NCBI GenBank assembly: GCA_028288485.1
Contig: JAQBNO010000161.1
Span: forward strand, 40,288 to 104,287
Reading direction: 5' to 3'
Source of the DNA: Segetibacter sp.
Lineage (GTDB): Bacteria; Bacteroidota; Bacteroidia; Chitinophagales; Chitinophagaceae
Length of the DNA stretch: 64,000 bases
The position numbers were made by a program, and so were the translations under genes. Position 1 is the stretch's first letter, and every line of letters begins with the position of its first letter. This document shows, piece after piece, positions 37,504 through 46,465 of this stretch. The notes beneath the pieces were generated by a model. It worked only from the letters and a program-made list of their open reading frames with translations. It ran no database searches and had not been told where the DNA came from.

Positions 37504-38730
37504 ATGAAAGCCAAGTTAATAGCAAACCCTTACATAATTTACTGTTTCGCTTTTCTGTTTGTTATGTTACTTTATCCTTTGCGTTGGTCTGCCCTTTACC
37601 CTGAATTATCTACGGGGCTCATTTGTTTTTTATCTGCTACTATTTTTATTAATTTTTTTGCTGGATTGATTGTTCACAATACCAATTATTTGTCTTATAC
37701 AACAATCGATTATGATAAAAGAAAAATATGGTTGTTTACAGCGCTAATAATTTTAAGTTATATAGCAGAGTGTTTGTATATGGGGGTGATACCAATATAC
37801 GACATTTCTACAGGTGGCGATTATGATTATACGTCATTTGGTATTCCAACTTTCCATGTTGTTGTTGTTACTTTTAACTCCTTTTGGGCAGTATTCATAT
37901 TCCATAATATGATCTCTGAAAAGAAACGAGGATTAATAATTCCTTATATTTTGTGCCTCGTTCCTTCGATAGTAATTTTTAACCGGGCTATGTTTTTGCT
38001 AATTATCGCCAGTAGCCTTTTTGTTTTATTGATGTCGGCGAAAAATATTTTAACCATCTTGTTTAAGATATTTATTTTTTTAATCCTCATTTTGTTTTTG
38101 TTCGGTATAGCAGGAAATGTCAGGCTAACAAGAGGAGATAGTGCAAATGATATAATTCTTGCAGTTGGTCATGCAACCGATAAATTTGAAAAATCGCCTG
38201 TTCCTGACCAGTTTTTCTGGGCGTACTTATACTCAACATCATCGCTGGGGAACTTGCAGGAAACAATTAATGCTCACCGGGTTTCAGAGCCATCATTCGA
38301 AAAAGCCGCTTTGTTTATTAATAGCGAAATATTTCCCGATTTTATTTCAAAGAGGAATGAATATTTATTTAAGCACATTGAAGCAATTGACCAAATATCG
38401 GCTTCTTTTACTGTGGGAACCGTTTATGCGAGGAGCTTTGCATACTTTCGATGGTGGGGAATGGTAGCAATGTACATCTACATGTTCCTATTTAATTTGT
38501 GCGTTATTTTTAGCTTAACCAAAAGTTCAAAATATTTTGTTACTGGTGTCGCCATTCTTAACTGTGTGATCCTATTCAGCATATTTGATAATATGTTTAC
38601 ATTTTCGGGCCTGGTTTTGCAGTTAGCCTACCCAATATTATTTGGTATTCTTTCGCGTATCCGGCTTGCTCATAAACTAAATGTAGGTGCTGTTAGCATT
38701 GATAATTCTACTGCTGCAATTGGCCATTAA
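37504..38730 (+). CDS. Wzy-like O-antigen/oligosaccharide repeat-unit polymerase
   Basis: This 408-residue hydrophobic protein has about 10 to 12 membrane segments, among them PYIIYCFAFLFVMLLYPL, WLFTALIILSYIAECLYMG, FKIFIFLILILFLFGIAG and MVAMYIYMFLFNLCVIFSL, and one large periplasmic loop (about residues 200-295). This is the layout of Wzy and oligosaccharide-repeat polymerases. Sequence conservation in this family is low, so the call depends on topology and on its place between glycosyltransferases in a Wzx/Wzz locus. Confidence 0.8.
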   Translation: MKAKLIANPYIIYCFAFLFVMLLYPLRWSALYPELSTGLICFLSATIFINFFAGLIVHNTNYLSYTTIDYDKRKIWLFTALIILSYIAECLYMGVIPIYDISTGGDYDYTSFGIPTFHVVVVTFNSFWAVFIFHNMISEKKRGLIIPYILCLVPSIVIFNRAMFLLIIASSLFVLLMSAKNILTILFKIFIFLILILFLFGIAGNVRLTRGDSANDIILAVGHATDKFEKSPVPDQFFWAYLYSTSSLGNLQETINAHRVSEPSFEKAALFINSEIFPDFISKRNEYLFKHIEAIDQISASFTVGTVYARSFAYFRWWGMVAMYIYMFLFNLCVIFSLTKSSKYFVTGVAILNCVILFSIFDNMFTFSGLVLQLAYPILFGILSRIRLAHKLNVGAVSIDNSTAAIGH

Positions 38731-38756
38731 CGATTTGCGGGTAACAATAGCATCGT

Positions 38757-39464
38757 ATGAGTAACGGAAATCTTCCTCTGGTTACGGTTATTACAGTTGT
38801 TTATAATGGTGCTGCAACGTTAGAAAGCACCATCAAAAGCGTATTAGATACTAATTATACGAATCTCGAATTCTTTGTGATCGACGGTTGCTCGTCGGAC
38901 GAGACTTTATCGATAATTAAGAAATACAGCAAAGTAATAAGTTATTGGATTAGCGAACCTGATAAGGGAATTTACGATGCTATGAATAAAGGATGGGCGC
39001 ACGCTGCGTTAGAAAGTTATATATTGTTTTTGGGGTCTGGCGATAGAATTATTTCCTTTCCTGCAATTAGAAACAATAACCATAAACAAATTTTTTTCGG
39101 TGAAGTTTATAAAGGGGAGCAGCTATATAAGTCGGTACATAATTTTAAATTAAAACTAGGGAATACCATCCATCACCAGGCCTTACTTATTCCTAAACTA
39201 CTACATCCGGAACCGCCATTTGATCTCCGGTACAAAATTTATGCGGATTTTGACTTCAATCAAAGATTAAACAAAAGAGGTATCAGGTTCGAAAAATGTG
39301 ATGACTTCAAAGTTTACGCCTTGCCGGATGGAATTAGCACTGTTAAAAGAGAGGATGAAATGTTGAGCATCGTGTATAAAAATTATGGACAGGGAATGAA
39401 ATGCCTTGCCTTGATATATTATAAATTACAGAAACTTAAATCGCTGATAGGAAAGAAGAAATAA
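38757..39464 (+). CDS. GT2-family glycosyltransferase (WcaE-like, short)
   Basis: This is a compact 235-residue GT2 with PLVTVITVVYNGAATLESTI, FVIDGCSSDETLSIIKKY and SEPDKGIYDAMNKGW, the pattern of the WcaE-like subgroup in colanic-acid-type loci. HHQALLIPK and ADFDFNQRL are acceptor-side blocks. The stop and the next start share a base (TAATG), indicating tight coupling. Confidence 0.88.
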   Translation: MSNGNLPLVTVITVVYNGAATLESTIKSVLDTNYTNLEFFVIDGCSSDETLSIIKKYSKVISYWISEPDKGIYDAMNKGWAHAALESYILFLGSGDRIISFPAIRNNNHKQIFFGEVYKGEQLYKSVHNFKLKLGNTIHHQALLIPKLLHPEPPFDLRYKIYADFDFNQRLNKRGIRFEKCDDFKVYALPDGISTVKREDEMLSIVYKNYGQGMKCLALIYYKLQKLKSLIGKKK

Positions 39465-40336
39465 TGTTTTTTGTTAAAGATATTCTGGCTGTTGTTGTAA
39501 TTTATAAAATTAAAATTGCGGACTGCGCTACTCTTATTTCCTTAAATGCAAGTGCTTCATCTATTAATGAAAAGCTGGACGTTATAGTATATGATAATAG
39601 TCCTGGATTTACTCAGACAACTTCAATTTCATATGATAATTTAAACTGTTATTTTATTGAAGATGAGAGCAATCCGGGGGTTAGCAAAGCTTACAACTAT
39701 GCCGGGGTGGAAGGCTTTAAAAGGGGTAAGAAGTTTCTATTGCTATTGGACCAGGATACCTATTTTCCTTCTAACGCAATTTCTGCATACATGGAAGCAG
39801 TTAATGCTCATTGTACACAAAAACTTTTTTGCCCCATTCTGCAAACTTCTAAGGGGATTTATTCTCCCCTTAAATACTATTTCAGAAGAGGAACGAATTG
39901 GAACGATGTTAAACCGGGAACATATTCTTTAAAAAATGTGTCAGTATTAAACAGTGGAATTTTAGTAGATGCAGGCGCTTTCAAATCAACTGGCGGTTAT
40001 AATGAGCGTATCAAGCTTTATTTTAGCGATTTTGATTTCATAAACAGGTTTAGGAGAAAGTATAAATATGTAGTAATTGTTGACCTGTATTGTCGTCATT
40101 CTTTATCTGATCTTGATGTGCAGGACTATGATTCGGCAATCAAAAGGTTCAATTACTATGTCCAGGGGTCTTATAACAGTATTTTGTCTTTTAAAGATTA
40201 TTTATACTTGTTTGTCACAATTTTTTTACGATCAATTAAGTTAAGTTATAGGTATAAAAGAATGACGTTTGTAAATACTTTTTTTAAAAAATATCTATTG
40301 GCGAGATTTTTTAAAATACCACTGCTGTTGCTTTAA
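39464..40336 (+). CDS. GT2-family glycosyltransferase (rhamnosyltransferase-like)
   Basis: This is a 290-residue GT2 with AVVVIYKIKIADCATLISL, VYDNSPGFTQ, NPGVSKAYNYA, LLLDQDTYFP as metal site, and FSDFDFINRF. The DQDT motif and overall shape are those of rhamnosyltransferase-type GT2 enzymes. The start overlaps the upstream stop by one base. Confidence 0.86.
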   Translation: MFFVKDILAVVVIYKIKIADCATLISLNASASSINEKLDVIVYDNSPGFTQTTSISYDNLNCYFIEDESNPGVSKAYNYAGVEGFKRGKKFLLLLDQDTYFPSNAISAYMEAVNAHCTQKLFCPILQTSKGIYSPLKYYFRRGTNWNDVKPGTYSLKNVSVLNSGILVDAGAFKSTGGYNERIKLYFSDFDFINRFRRKYKYVVIVDLYCRHSLSDLDVQDYDSAIKRFNYYVQGSYNSILSFKDYLYLFVTIFLRSIKLSYRYKRMTFVNTFFKKYLLARFFKIPLLLL

Positions 40337-40453
40337 TACTTTACTGCCCGGCTATCATTTTCCGCCATAAGCCCTCTGCTGAATGACCGTCGTTTTTACA
40401 GTAATATTGAAAATAGAGATTATACAACTTGTAACCCGGTTTAAACTTTGGGT

Positions 40454-41188
40454 ATGTCAGTATCGGTTTGTATGGCCACTTATAATGGTGAACTTTTTAT
40501 AAAAGAACAAGTAAGTTCTATTTTAAGTCAACTGGGTTCAAAGGATGAATTAATTATCAGCGATGATTTTTCGTCTGATAATACTATTCCGATTATAAAG
40601 AATTTTAAGGATCATAGAATTTTGTTACTGGAGAATACACACCATTTGGGAGTGGTAAAGAACTTCGAAAAGGCTTTGATGGTGGCGAAAGGTGATTATA
40701 TTTTTTTATCAGACCAGGATGATGTATGGCTGCCGGGTAAGGTTGAGACTTTAGTGAAACATTTAAAAGAAAATGCTGCAGTTCAATCCGACGCTTATAT
40801 TGTTAATTCCAAATTGGAAATCATAGGTCCGAGTTATTTTGAACTTACAAATGCAAAAACCGGCCTTGTAAGCAATCTTTTTAAAAACCATTATATGGGG
40901 TGTAGTATGGCGCTCGATAAAAAAGTCTTAAGAATTGGATTACCATTTCCAGACAAGATACCAATGCACGACCTGTGGTTAGGGTTTGTTTCAGAACTTT
41001 TTTTTAATACTTGTTTTATCGATGAAAAGTTACTTCTATACAGGCGGCACTCGTCAAACGTTTCTCAAACCGTTACAGTTTCCCTTTTTGGCCTATTCCA
41101 GAAATTTGCGTTCCGCCTCAATCTTATCCGGTATTTGCCCTTACTTATAAAAAGAAGGTACTTTAAAAGGCAATTAAAACAGCAATAA
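40454..41188 (+). CDS. GT2-family glycosyltransferase
   Basis: This is a 244-residue GT2 with VSVCMATYNGELFIKEQVSS, ISDDFSSDNTIPIIK, and the metal motif LSDQDDVWLPGK, typical of the rhamnosyl/galactosyl GT2 subgroup found in O-antigen loci. ATG at 40454 is preferred over a TTG two codons upstream. HDLWLGFVSE and RRHSSNVSQT are further family blocks. Confidence 0.88.
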   Translation: MSVSVCMATYNGELFIKEQVSSILSQLGSKDELIISDDFSSDNTIPIIKNFKDHRILLLENTHHLGVVKNFEKALMVAKGDYIFLSDQDDVWLPGKVETLVKHLKENAAVQSDAYIVNSKLEIIGPSYFELTNAKTGLVSNLFKNHYMGCSMALDKKVLRIGLPFPDKIPMHDLWLGFVSELFFNTCFIDEKLLLYRRHSSNVSQTVTVSLFGLFQKFAFRLNLIRYLPLLIKRRYFKRQLKQQ

Positions 41189-41255
41189 GTCTAAAAACGG
41201 CAATTGCTAATGCTACTATTTCAATATTTAATTGCGAGCAGCTGAATTTTACCAG

Positions 41256-42077
41256 ATGGACTTAAAGATTTCAGGTTCTATAGTTTTATACAAAAATGAC
41301 GCGTCCGTCCGGACCACTATTTCTGATTTTTTAAGTACTTCTTTGCCTGTCAGGTTATATCTGGTAGACAATTCACCTACTGATCAGTTAAAACAGGACC
41401 TCGCCGATCTAGTACAAGATGATAGGGTTGAATACCTGTTTAACAGTAAAAACCTTGGATTTGGTGCCGGCCACAACATTGCCATCCGTAAAGCAATCCA
41501 TCTTTATCCCTACCATCTTGTATTAAACCCTGACGTATCTTTCAAACAAGGGGTTTTAGAAAGTCTACTGAACTATATGCAGGAGAATAAGGATGTAGGA
41601 TTGGTTACGCCAAAAATTTTGTATCCAAATGGAGAAGTTCAGTATGCAGCGAAACTGCTTCCTACACCTTCAGACCTCATTTTCAGGAGGTTTTTACCCT
41701 CTTTCGTTACCAAAAAAAGGAACGAATATTTTGAAATGCACGGAATGGGCTATAACAAAGAAATTCAGGTTCCCTACCTGTCGGGATGTTTTATGTTTTT
41801 AAGAACGGAAGGTCTTAAAAAAGTGGGATTATTCGATGAACGTTTTTTCATGTATCCGGAAGACATTGATTTAACAAGGCGAATGCATAGAGAGTACAAA
41901 ACGATATTCTATCCGAAAGTATCTATTGTTCACCAACACGCGAGAGGCTCCTATAAAAGTCTTTCACTATTATATATTCATATCATAAACATGATCAGGT
42001 ATTTTAATAAGTGGGGGTGGTTTTTCGATTTTGAAAGGAAATTGATTAATAAACGTATCAGGAAACAATATGAATAG
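41256..42077 (+). CDS. GT2-family glycosyltransferase (rhamnosyltransferase-like)
   Basis: This is a 273-residue GT2 with SGSIVLYKNDASVRTTISDF, LVDNSPTDQL, NLGFGAGHNIAIRKA, LNPDVSF and FDERFFMYPEDIDLTRRMH. NPDV and MYPEDIDL are hallmarks of WbbL-type rhamnosyltransferases. ATG at 41256 is chosen over an upstream TTG at 41232. It is the last GT2 of the locus. Confidence 0.88.
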   Translation: MDLKISGSIVLYKNDASVRTTISDFLSTSLPVRLYLVDNSPTDQLKQDLADLVQDDRVEYLFNSKNLGFGAGHNIAIRKAIHLYPYHLVLNPDVSFKQGVLESLLNYMQENKDVGLVTPKILYPNGEVQYAAKLLPTPSDLIFRRFLPSFVTKKRNEYFEMHGMGYNKEIQVPYLSGCFMFLRTEGLKKVGLFDERFFMYPEDIDLTRRMHREYKTIFYPKVSIVHQHARGSYKSLSLLYIHIINMIRYFNKWGWFFDFERKLINKRIRKQYE

Positions 42078-42261
42078 ATTTTTACAGTTATTATAGAGAA
42101 AACCTGGTTTTGACTTTTTAAAAGAATATGGGGTTAGAAAATTAAAAATTCTCAAACACAGATATAAACATGTGCTTCTTTTTCGATTTACCAAAAGCTG
42201 TTGCTCACTTTCGCTGCGTTTACTATATTTCCTTACATTTAACTTAAAGAGTTACAGGCAA

Positions 42262-43275
42262 ATGAACATTTGTATTATTGGTGGATCAGGGTTTATTGGA
42301 GGATATTTGATAGATATTCTTAAGCGGGATCATAGTGTTCTAAATATTGACAAGATCAGGAGTTCCCTTCATTCCGATATCGCATTTAACGAATGCGATA
42401 TCCGCGATTACAAGAAATTAAAGCAGTCTATACCTTCCACGACCGACTTTATTGTTTTGCTTGCTGCAGAACATAGAGATGACGTATCGCCCACTTCCTT
42501 ATACTATGAAGTTAATGTTGAAGGCACCCACAATGTGTTGAAAATCATGAATGAAAAGCACATTGAAAACATCCTGTTTACGAGTTCAGTATCGGTTTAC
42601 GGACTAAATAAAAATAACCCCGATGAATTTTCTCCGGCAGATCCATTTAACCATTATGGAAAAAGTAAACTGGAGGCAGAAGAAGTATTAAGAAGATGGT
42701 TTGATAACGACCAGAACGGTAAAACATTGATAATATTAAGACCTACAGTTATTTTTGGTCCCGGTAACCGGGGTAATGTTTATAACCTGCTGGCACAAAT
42801 ATCTTTAGGAAAATTTCTGATGGTAGGAAAGGGCACCAATAAGAAATCAATGGCCTACGTTGAGAATTTGGCGGGGTTTATCAGTCACTGCATAAATTCA
42901 GGAAGCAAAAAATTTCATCTTTATAATTATGTTGATAAGCCTGACCTTACAACCACGGAGTTAGTAGAGCAGGCAGAACTGGCTATTGGGAAAAAGATAC
43001 TACCAGTGAAAATTCCTTACTGGGTAGGATTTGCGACGGCTAAAATTTTGGATATTGTTTTTGGTTTACTTAAAAAGAAGAATTCACTTAGCGCGGTAAG
43101 AGTAAAAAAATTTTGTGCTACTACTCAGTTCGATTCTGCAACTATCCAGGCCACTGGTTATATCGCCCCATTTACTCTGGCAAAGGGATTAGAGATCACG
43201 ATTAAAAGTATTACGGAAAACAAAAAAATTATATTTTCTGAACGACTTACTCCAATTATTACAGCCAGTATTTAA
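42262..43275 (+). CDS. NAD-dependent sugar epimerase/reductase (extended SDR)
   Basis: This 337-residue extended SDR starts MNICIIGGSGFIGGYLIDIL, with GGSGFIG at residues 7-13, FTSSVSVYG as active-site strand, and HYGKSKLEAEE holding Tyr and Lys. LRPTVIFGPGNRGNVYNLL and AYVENLAGF are typical of UDP-hexose 4-epimerase-like proteins found just before the last transferase of Bacteroidota capsule loci. The ATG at 42262 was preferred since an upstream ATG (42172) adds a 30-residue Leu/Cys-rich stretch not seen in the family. Confidence 0.85.
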   Translation: MNICIIGGSGFIGGYLIDILKRDHSVLNIDKIRSSLHSDIAFNECDIRDYKKLKQSIPSTTDFIVLLAAEHRDDVSPTSLYYEVNVEGTHNVLKIMNEKHIENILFTSSVSVYGLNKNNPDEFSPADPFNHYGKSKLEAEEVLRRWFDNDQNGKTLIILRPTVIFGPGNRGNVYNLLAQISLGKFLMVGKGTNKKSMAYVENLAGFISHCINSGSKKFHLYNYVDKPDLTTTELVEQAELAIGKKILPVKIPYWVGFATAKILDIVFGLLKKKNSLSAVRVKKFCATTQFDSATIQATGYIAPFTLAKGLEITIKSITENKKIIFSERLTPIITASI

Positions 43276-43341
43276 ATCAGTCAATCGAAACCTATCAAGG
43301 TTTTATTTACCCTAACTTTAGCGTAGCAGTAATCATTTAAA

Positions 43342-44592
43342 GTGCAACCAGCAGTACCAATCTTAACTGAAAAACCACGTCTTCTTATAATTTTGAACCG
43401 TTTTGTTATTGGTGGACAAGCGGTTGATACTATTCCTTTAGCCTGGTATTTAAAAGATTTTTTCGACATTCTCATTCTTTATGGAGAAAAGGAAAAAGAC
43501 GAAATCGAACCGTCGTTTCTACTTGAAAGATATAAAGGCCTTCAATTAAAAAAAATCAAGTACTTAAGGCGCAGCGTCAATCCTTTAATTGATGTTATTG
43601 CCTTTTTTTATGTTTTATATACCATTTTTAAGTTTAAAGCCGATATTGTTCACACACACGGAGCAAAATCGGGTTTCGTAGGCAGAGTAGCGGCCTGGAT
43701 GGCTGGTGTTCCTGTAATAATTCACACTTTTCACGGGCATTTTTTTCATTCTTATTTTTCAAAAACAGTTTCGGGTTTTATCGCTATAATCGAAAGAATT
43801 ATAGGGAAGATAACCACTTCGGCTATTGCTTTAAGCAGCGATCAAAAAGCCGAACTGGTTGAAGTGTATAAAGTTCTGCCGGCACAAAAGATTAAGATCA
43901 TACAACTAGGTTTTGCTTTCGATGAAAATAACAATGACTTCGACCGTTCAAGGGAAGCTTTCAAAGTTAAATATGGATTACTACACAATGACGTTGCAAT
44001 TGGTATCGTAGGAAGAATAGTTCCAATTAAAAACCATTCCTTTTTTGTGAAAGCCATTCAACAGTTGTTATCGCAGAACACAGTGAATAAACCCGCATTC
44101 TTCATAATTGGTGATGGCGATATACGGCCGCAGGTAGAAAGTGAACTACGGCAAAAAAGCATAAGTTTTAATAATAAAGGAATTACGGCGACTAACAGGG
44201 TAGTGCTCACTTCGTGGGTTACCGATATGTATGAAGTAATGACCGGTCTTGATATTATTGCGCTTACATCTTTAAACGAGGGTACTCCTTTATCAGTAAT
44301 AGAAGCTCAATTTTTTAAGAGGCCTGTTGTTTCAACCAATGCTGGTGGCGTTAAAAATACGATGCAGGATGGAGTTACAGGTTTTGTTGTTGAAAAAAAT
44401 GACTTAGTAACTTTCTGTAAAAAACTTAATTTACTTATTGATAGTAAAGAAATGCGTACTGCTATGGGTGAGGAAGGATATAAATTTGCTGCTGAAAAGT
44501 TCTCAAAGCAAAAAGAGGTTTCAGTAACAAAGGACCTTTATTTTACTTTGCTGAAACAAAAAGGCCGCCTAAGGGGCATAAACAATGCATAA
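43342..44592 (+). CDS. GT4-family glycosyltransferase
   Basis: This 416-residue GT-B protein has HTHGAKSGFVGRVAAWMAG and HTFHGHFFHSYFSK in the acceptor domain, GIVGRIVPIKNHSFFVKAI and the donor site TSLNEGTPLSVIEAQFFKRP with VSTNAGGVKNTM. No ATG is near the family start, so a GTG at 43342 is the probable start. It is the final gene of the polysaccharide locus, 80 bp before a strong terminator. Confidence 0.88.
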   Translation: MQPAVPILTEKPRLLIILNRFVIGGQAVDTIPLAWYLKDFFDILILYGEKEKDEIEPSFLLERYKGLQLKKIKYLRRSVNPLIDVIAFFYVLYTIFKFKADIVHTHGAKSGFVGRVAAWMAGVPVIIHTFHGHFFHSYFSKTVSGFIAIIERIIGKITTSAIALSSDQKAELVEVYKVLPAQKIKIIQLGFAFDENNNDFDRSREAFKVKYGLLHNDVAIGIVGRIVPIKNHSFFVKAIQQLLSQNTVNKPAFFIIGDGDIRPQVESELRQKSISFNNKGITATNRVVLTSWVTDMYEVMTGLDIIALTSLNEGTPLSVIEAQFFKRPVVSTNAGGVKNTMQDGVTGFVVEKNDLVTFCKKLNLLIDSKEMRTAMGEEGYKFAAEKFSKQKEVSVTKDLYFTLLKQKGRLRGINNA

Positions 44593-44671
44593 ATCTGAAA
44601 AAGTAGAAAGCATTTTATAAAGAAGTACAGAAATTATTTGTAAGATATTTCAAACAGCTGTTGAATTATAT

Positions 44672-44694
44672 AACCGGTTAATGCCGGTTTTTTT
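44672..44694 (+). terminator. intrinsic terminator closing the polysaccharide locus
   Basis: The stem AACCGG/CCGGTT (44672-44677 and 44684-44689) has a 6-nt loop and is followed by a T-run to 44694. It lies 80 bp after the last glycosyltransferase gene. Confidence 0.75.
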
Positions 44695-45275
44695 ATTGAT
44701 ACAATGCCCGGAATATGTCGTGTTTGTAATTTTTGGGGGCCGTCTTTTTGTACATCTGAATGACTCCTGTTGCCACGCTCGCTTGTACTGTAAATGAATA
44801 TTGAAAATGGCAGTTTTTACCCTGAGTTTATCGAAGCGGCGCAGTTTGGTACGACTTGTTCAATTTGCATCGCTTCTTATAATTCTAATCAGTCGGTGGA
44901 TACAATTATATCATCGGAGAACGAGAACGAAATACAACAGTATAGCGAGCCACACTACCTCTGCCATTAACGGCAACGACGCATTAAAAACGGAAGTTGG
45001 TATCAATTCAGAATAACTAAAGTTGGAATTACTCCAGTCTTGCTGGGGTAAAATGAATGTTAATGTGAACGCCCCAATGTATTTGCATTATCGATTGGCT
45101 TGGTGTTCTTATTTGATAACTATTCGGTTTGCAACAGGTGTGCTGGGGATAATGAATTTTTTTAGTTATAATTGTCCTTTATCTATCTGAATTATCGGGG
45201 TGCTTTATCTTATCAATACTTCAGATAAATATAGGAACAACTAAACCTTTTATTCAATCCTATTGTATTTGTTGC
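44695..45275 (+). other. intergenic region with repeat elements before the carotenoid regulator
   Basis: No convincing gene is visible in this ~580-bp gap. It contains repeat copy e and a diverged half-copy at 44940-44958, plus the motif ACCCTGAGTTTATCGAAG at 44819-44836, which resembles the repeat element found in the same relative place at 53.8 kb and 63.8 kb. The last 150 bp upstream of the regulator are A+T rich and likely hold its promoter, but no clear -33/-7 pair was found. Confidence 0.5.
44769..44788 (+). repeat. dispersed 20-bp intergenic repeat, copy e
   Basis: GTTGCCACGCTCGCTTGTAC is identical to copies g and j. The match to those copies continues downstream for about 70 bp with lower identity. 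Confidence 0.7.
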
Positions 45276-46148
45276 ATGAATGCATTTACCATAAAAGATA
45301 TTGAAAACCTTTCTGGTGTTAAGGCCCATACTATACGTATATGGGAGCAGCGGTACAGTTTTCTTAAACCTCAACGAACGGGTACCAATATCCGCTATTA
45401 TTCGAACGAGGAATTAAAAATTATTTTAAATATTGCACTTCTTAACAAATACGGCTATAAAATTTCTCACATTGACAAGTTAGACTTTTTAGAAATAAAT
45501 CAAAAGCTGCTTTTGCTCTCACATCACCAGGCAAAGCAGGAGCGGGTGGTTAATGAGTTGATAAGTTGCATGGTCGATCTGGACCTTGATACGTTTGAGG
45601 AGCTATTAGACCTGCAGATACACGCGACAGGAATTGAAAAATTAATTACCGAAATCCTGTTTCCCTTCCTCGAAAAAATCGGCCTTTTATGGGTTACTAA
45701 TAATATCAATCCCGCGCAGGAACACCTGGTGACAAACTTAATCAGGCAAAAGTTATTGGTTGGTATCGAATATTCAGTTAGCCAGATTAAATCAAATAAA
45801 ACTGCCTTGCTATTTTTGCCCGAAGGCGAATACCATGAATTAGGGTTGCTGTATGTATATTTTCTTTTGAAGAACCAGGGAGTTAAAGTATTTTATTTGG
45901 GTGCCGACGTGCCTTTGGCAGATCTTGATTTCATTGTAAAAGCTAAAAAACCGGATTATATATATACTCACCTCACTGCTCTTGCTCATAATTTTAATGT
46001 TGAGAAATTTCTTCACAATCTTCATTCAAAAATAAACCATGTCCCGGTTTTAATTTCAGGCCCGCTTACTGTTAATTATAAAAAGTCCGTCCCCGCCAAC
46101 TTCGAATTTAAAAAATCATTGAAAGAAGTAAAAGATTTTATTTCCTGA
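45276..46148 (+). CDS. CarH/LitR-type MerR regulator with cobalamin-binding domain
   Basis: This is a 290-residue protein. The N-terminal MerR winged helix-turn-helix spans about residues 1-70 (FTIKDIENLSGVKAHTIRIW). The middle helical bundle contains Trp139 followed nine residues later by Glu149-His150, the W-x9-EH signature of CarH photoreceptors. The C-terminal B12 domain has EYHELG (185-190) with His187 as candidate axial ligand, and FYLGADVPLADLDF. CarH binds adenosylcobalamin in the dark, forms tetramers on operator DNA and releases it on light exposure. Its position before an ECF sigma and carotenoid genes strongly supports that role. Confidence 0.9.
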   Translation: MNAFTIKDIENLSGVKAHTIRIWEQRYSFLKPQRTGTNIRYYSNEELKIILNIALLNKYGYKISHIDKLDFLEINQKLLLLSHHQAKQERVVNELISCMVDLDLDTFEELLDLQIHATGIEKLITEILFPFLEKIGLLWVTNNINPAQEHLVTNLIRQKLLVGIEYSVSQIKSNKTALLFLPEGEYHELGLLYVYFLLKNQGVKVFYLGADVPLADLDFIVKAKKPDYIYTHLTALAHNFNVEKFLHNLHSKINHVPVLISGPLTVNYKKSVPANFEFKKSLKEVKDFIS

Positions 46149-46369
46149 GTTCAGCCACTTTTACGGCACAAATTTTTCCTCTTTGTAAATCTGTTTCCAT
46201 TTTTATTCGTACATACCGTTAGATGATATACTCGTGAGGGATAGGTACGCTCAAAAAGATTTAATTCTCCGGTCAGGAACGAATTCAATTTTTAAAAGAG
46301 CATATTAGATAATAGTCATATATTGTGGCAATTGCTTTTGCCCTTTCTTTTGGTACTAAACGAGTTATA

Positions 46370-46402
46370 TTGTTTAAATGTGAACCTTAAAAGGTTAAAC
46401 AA
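46370..46402 (+). promoter_or_regulatory. candidate operator 1: TTGTTTAA-N17-TTAAACAA
   Basis: A perfect 8-bp inverted repeat has arms 46370-46377 and 46395-46402 and a 17-nt spacer. The spacer itself contains a nested palindrome AACCTT-AA-AAGGTT. It lies 64 bp upstream of the sigma gene ATG and downstream of the MerR-B12 gene. Spacing and position fit a MerR-family binding site that controls the sigma-crt operon; binding by the neighbouring regulator is inferred. Confidence 0.6.
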
Positions 46403-46426
46403 AAAAAGTTTTTATTTTAATATTTT

Positions 46427-46459
46427 TTGTTTAATTTCGTGTCTTGAAAGATTAAACAT
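46427..46459 (+). promoter_or_regulatory. candidate operator 2: TTGTTTAA-N17-TTAAACAT
   Basis: This is a second inverted repeat with arms 46427-46434 and 46452-46459 and the same 17-nt spacing as operator 1; the arms match at 15 of 16 positions. It ends 6 bp before the ATG of the sigma gene, so a protein bound here would block transcription or translation start. The two sites lie 57 bp apart, start to start. Confidence 0.6.
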
Positions 46460-46465
46460 ATTGGA

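Noticed and set aside
44801..45016. Open frame of 71 codons upstream of the MerR-B12 gene
   Set aside because: It includes the repeat-linked segment CCTGAGTTTATCGAAG and a diverged repeat copy; no homology recognised.
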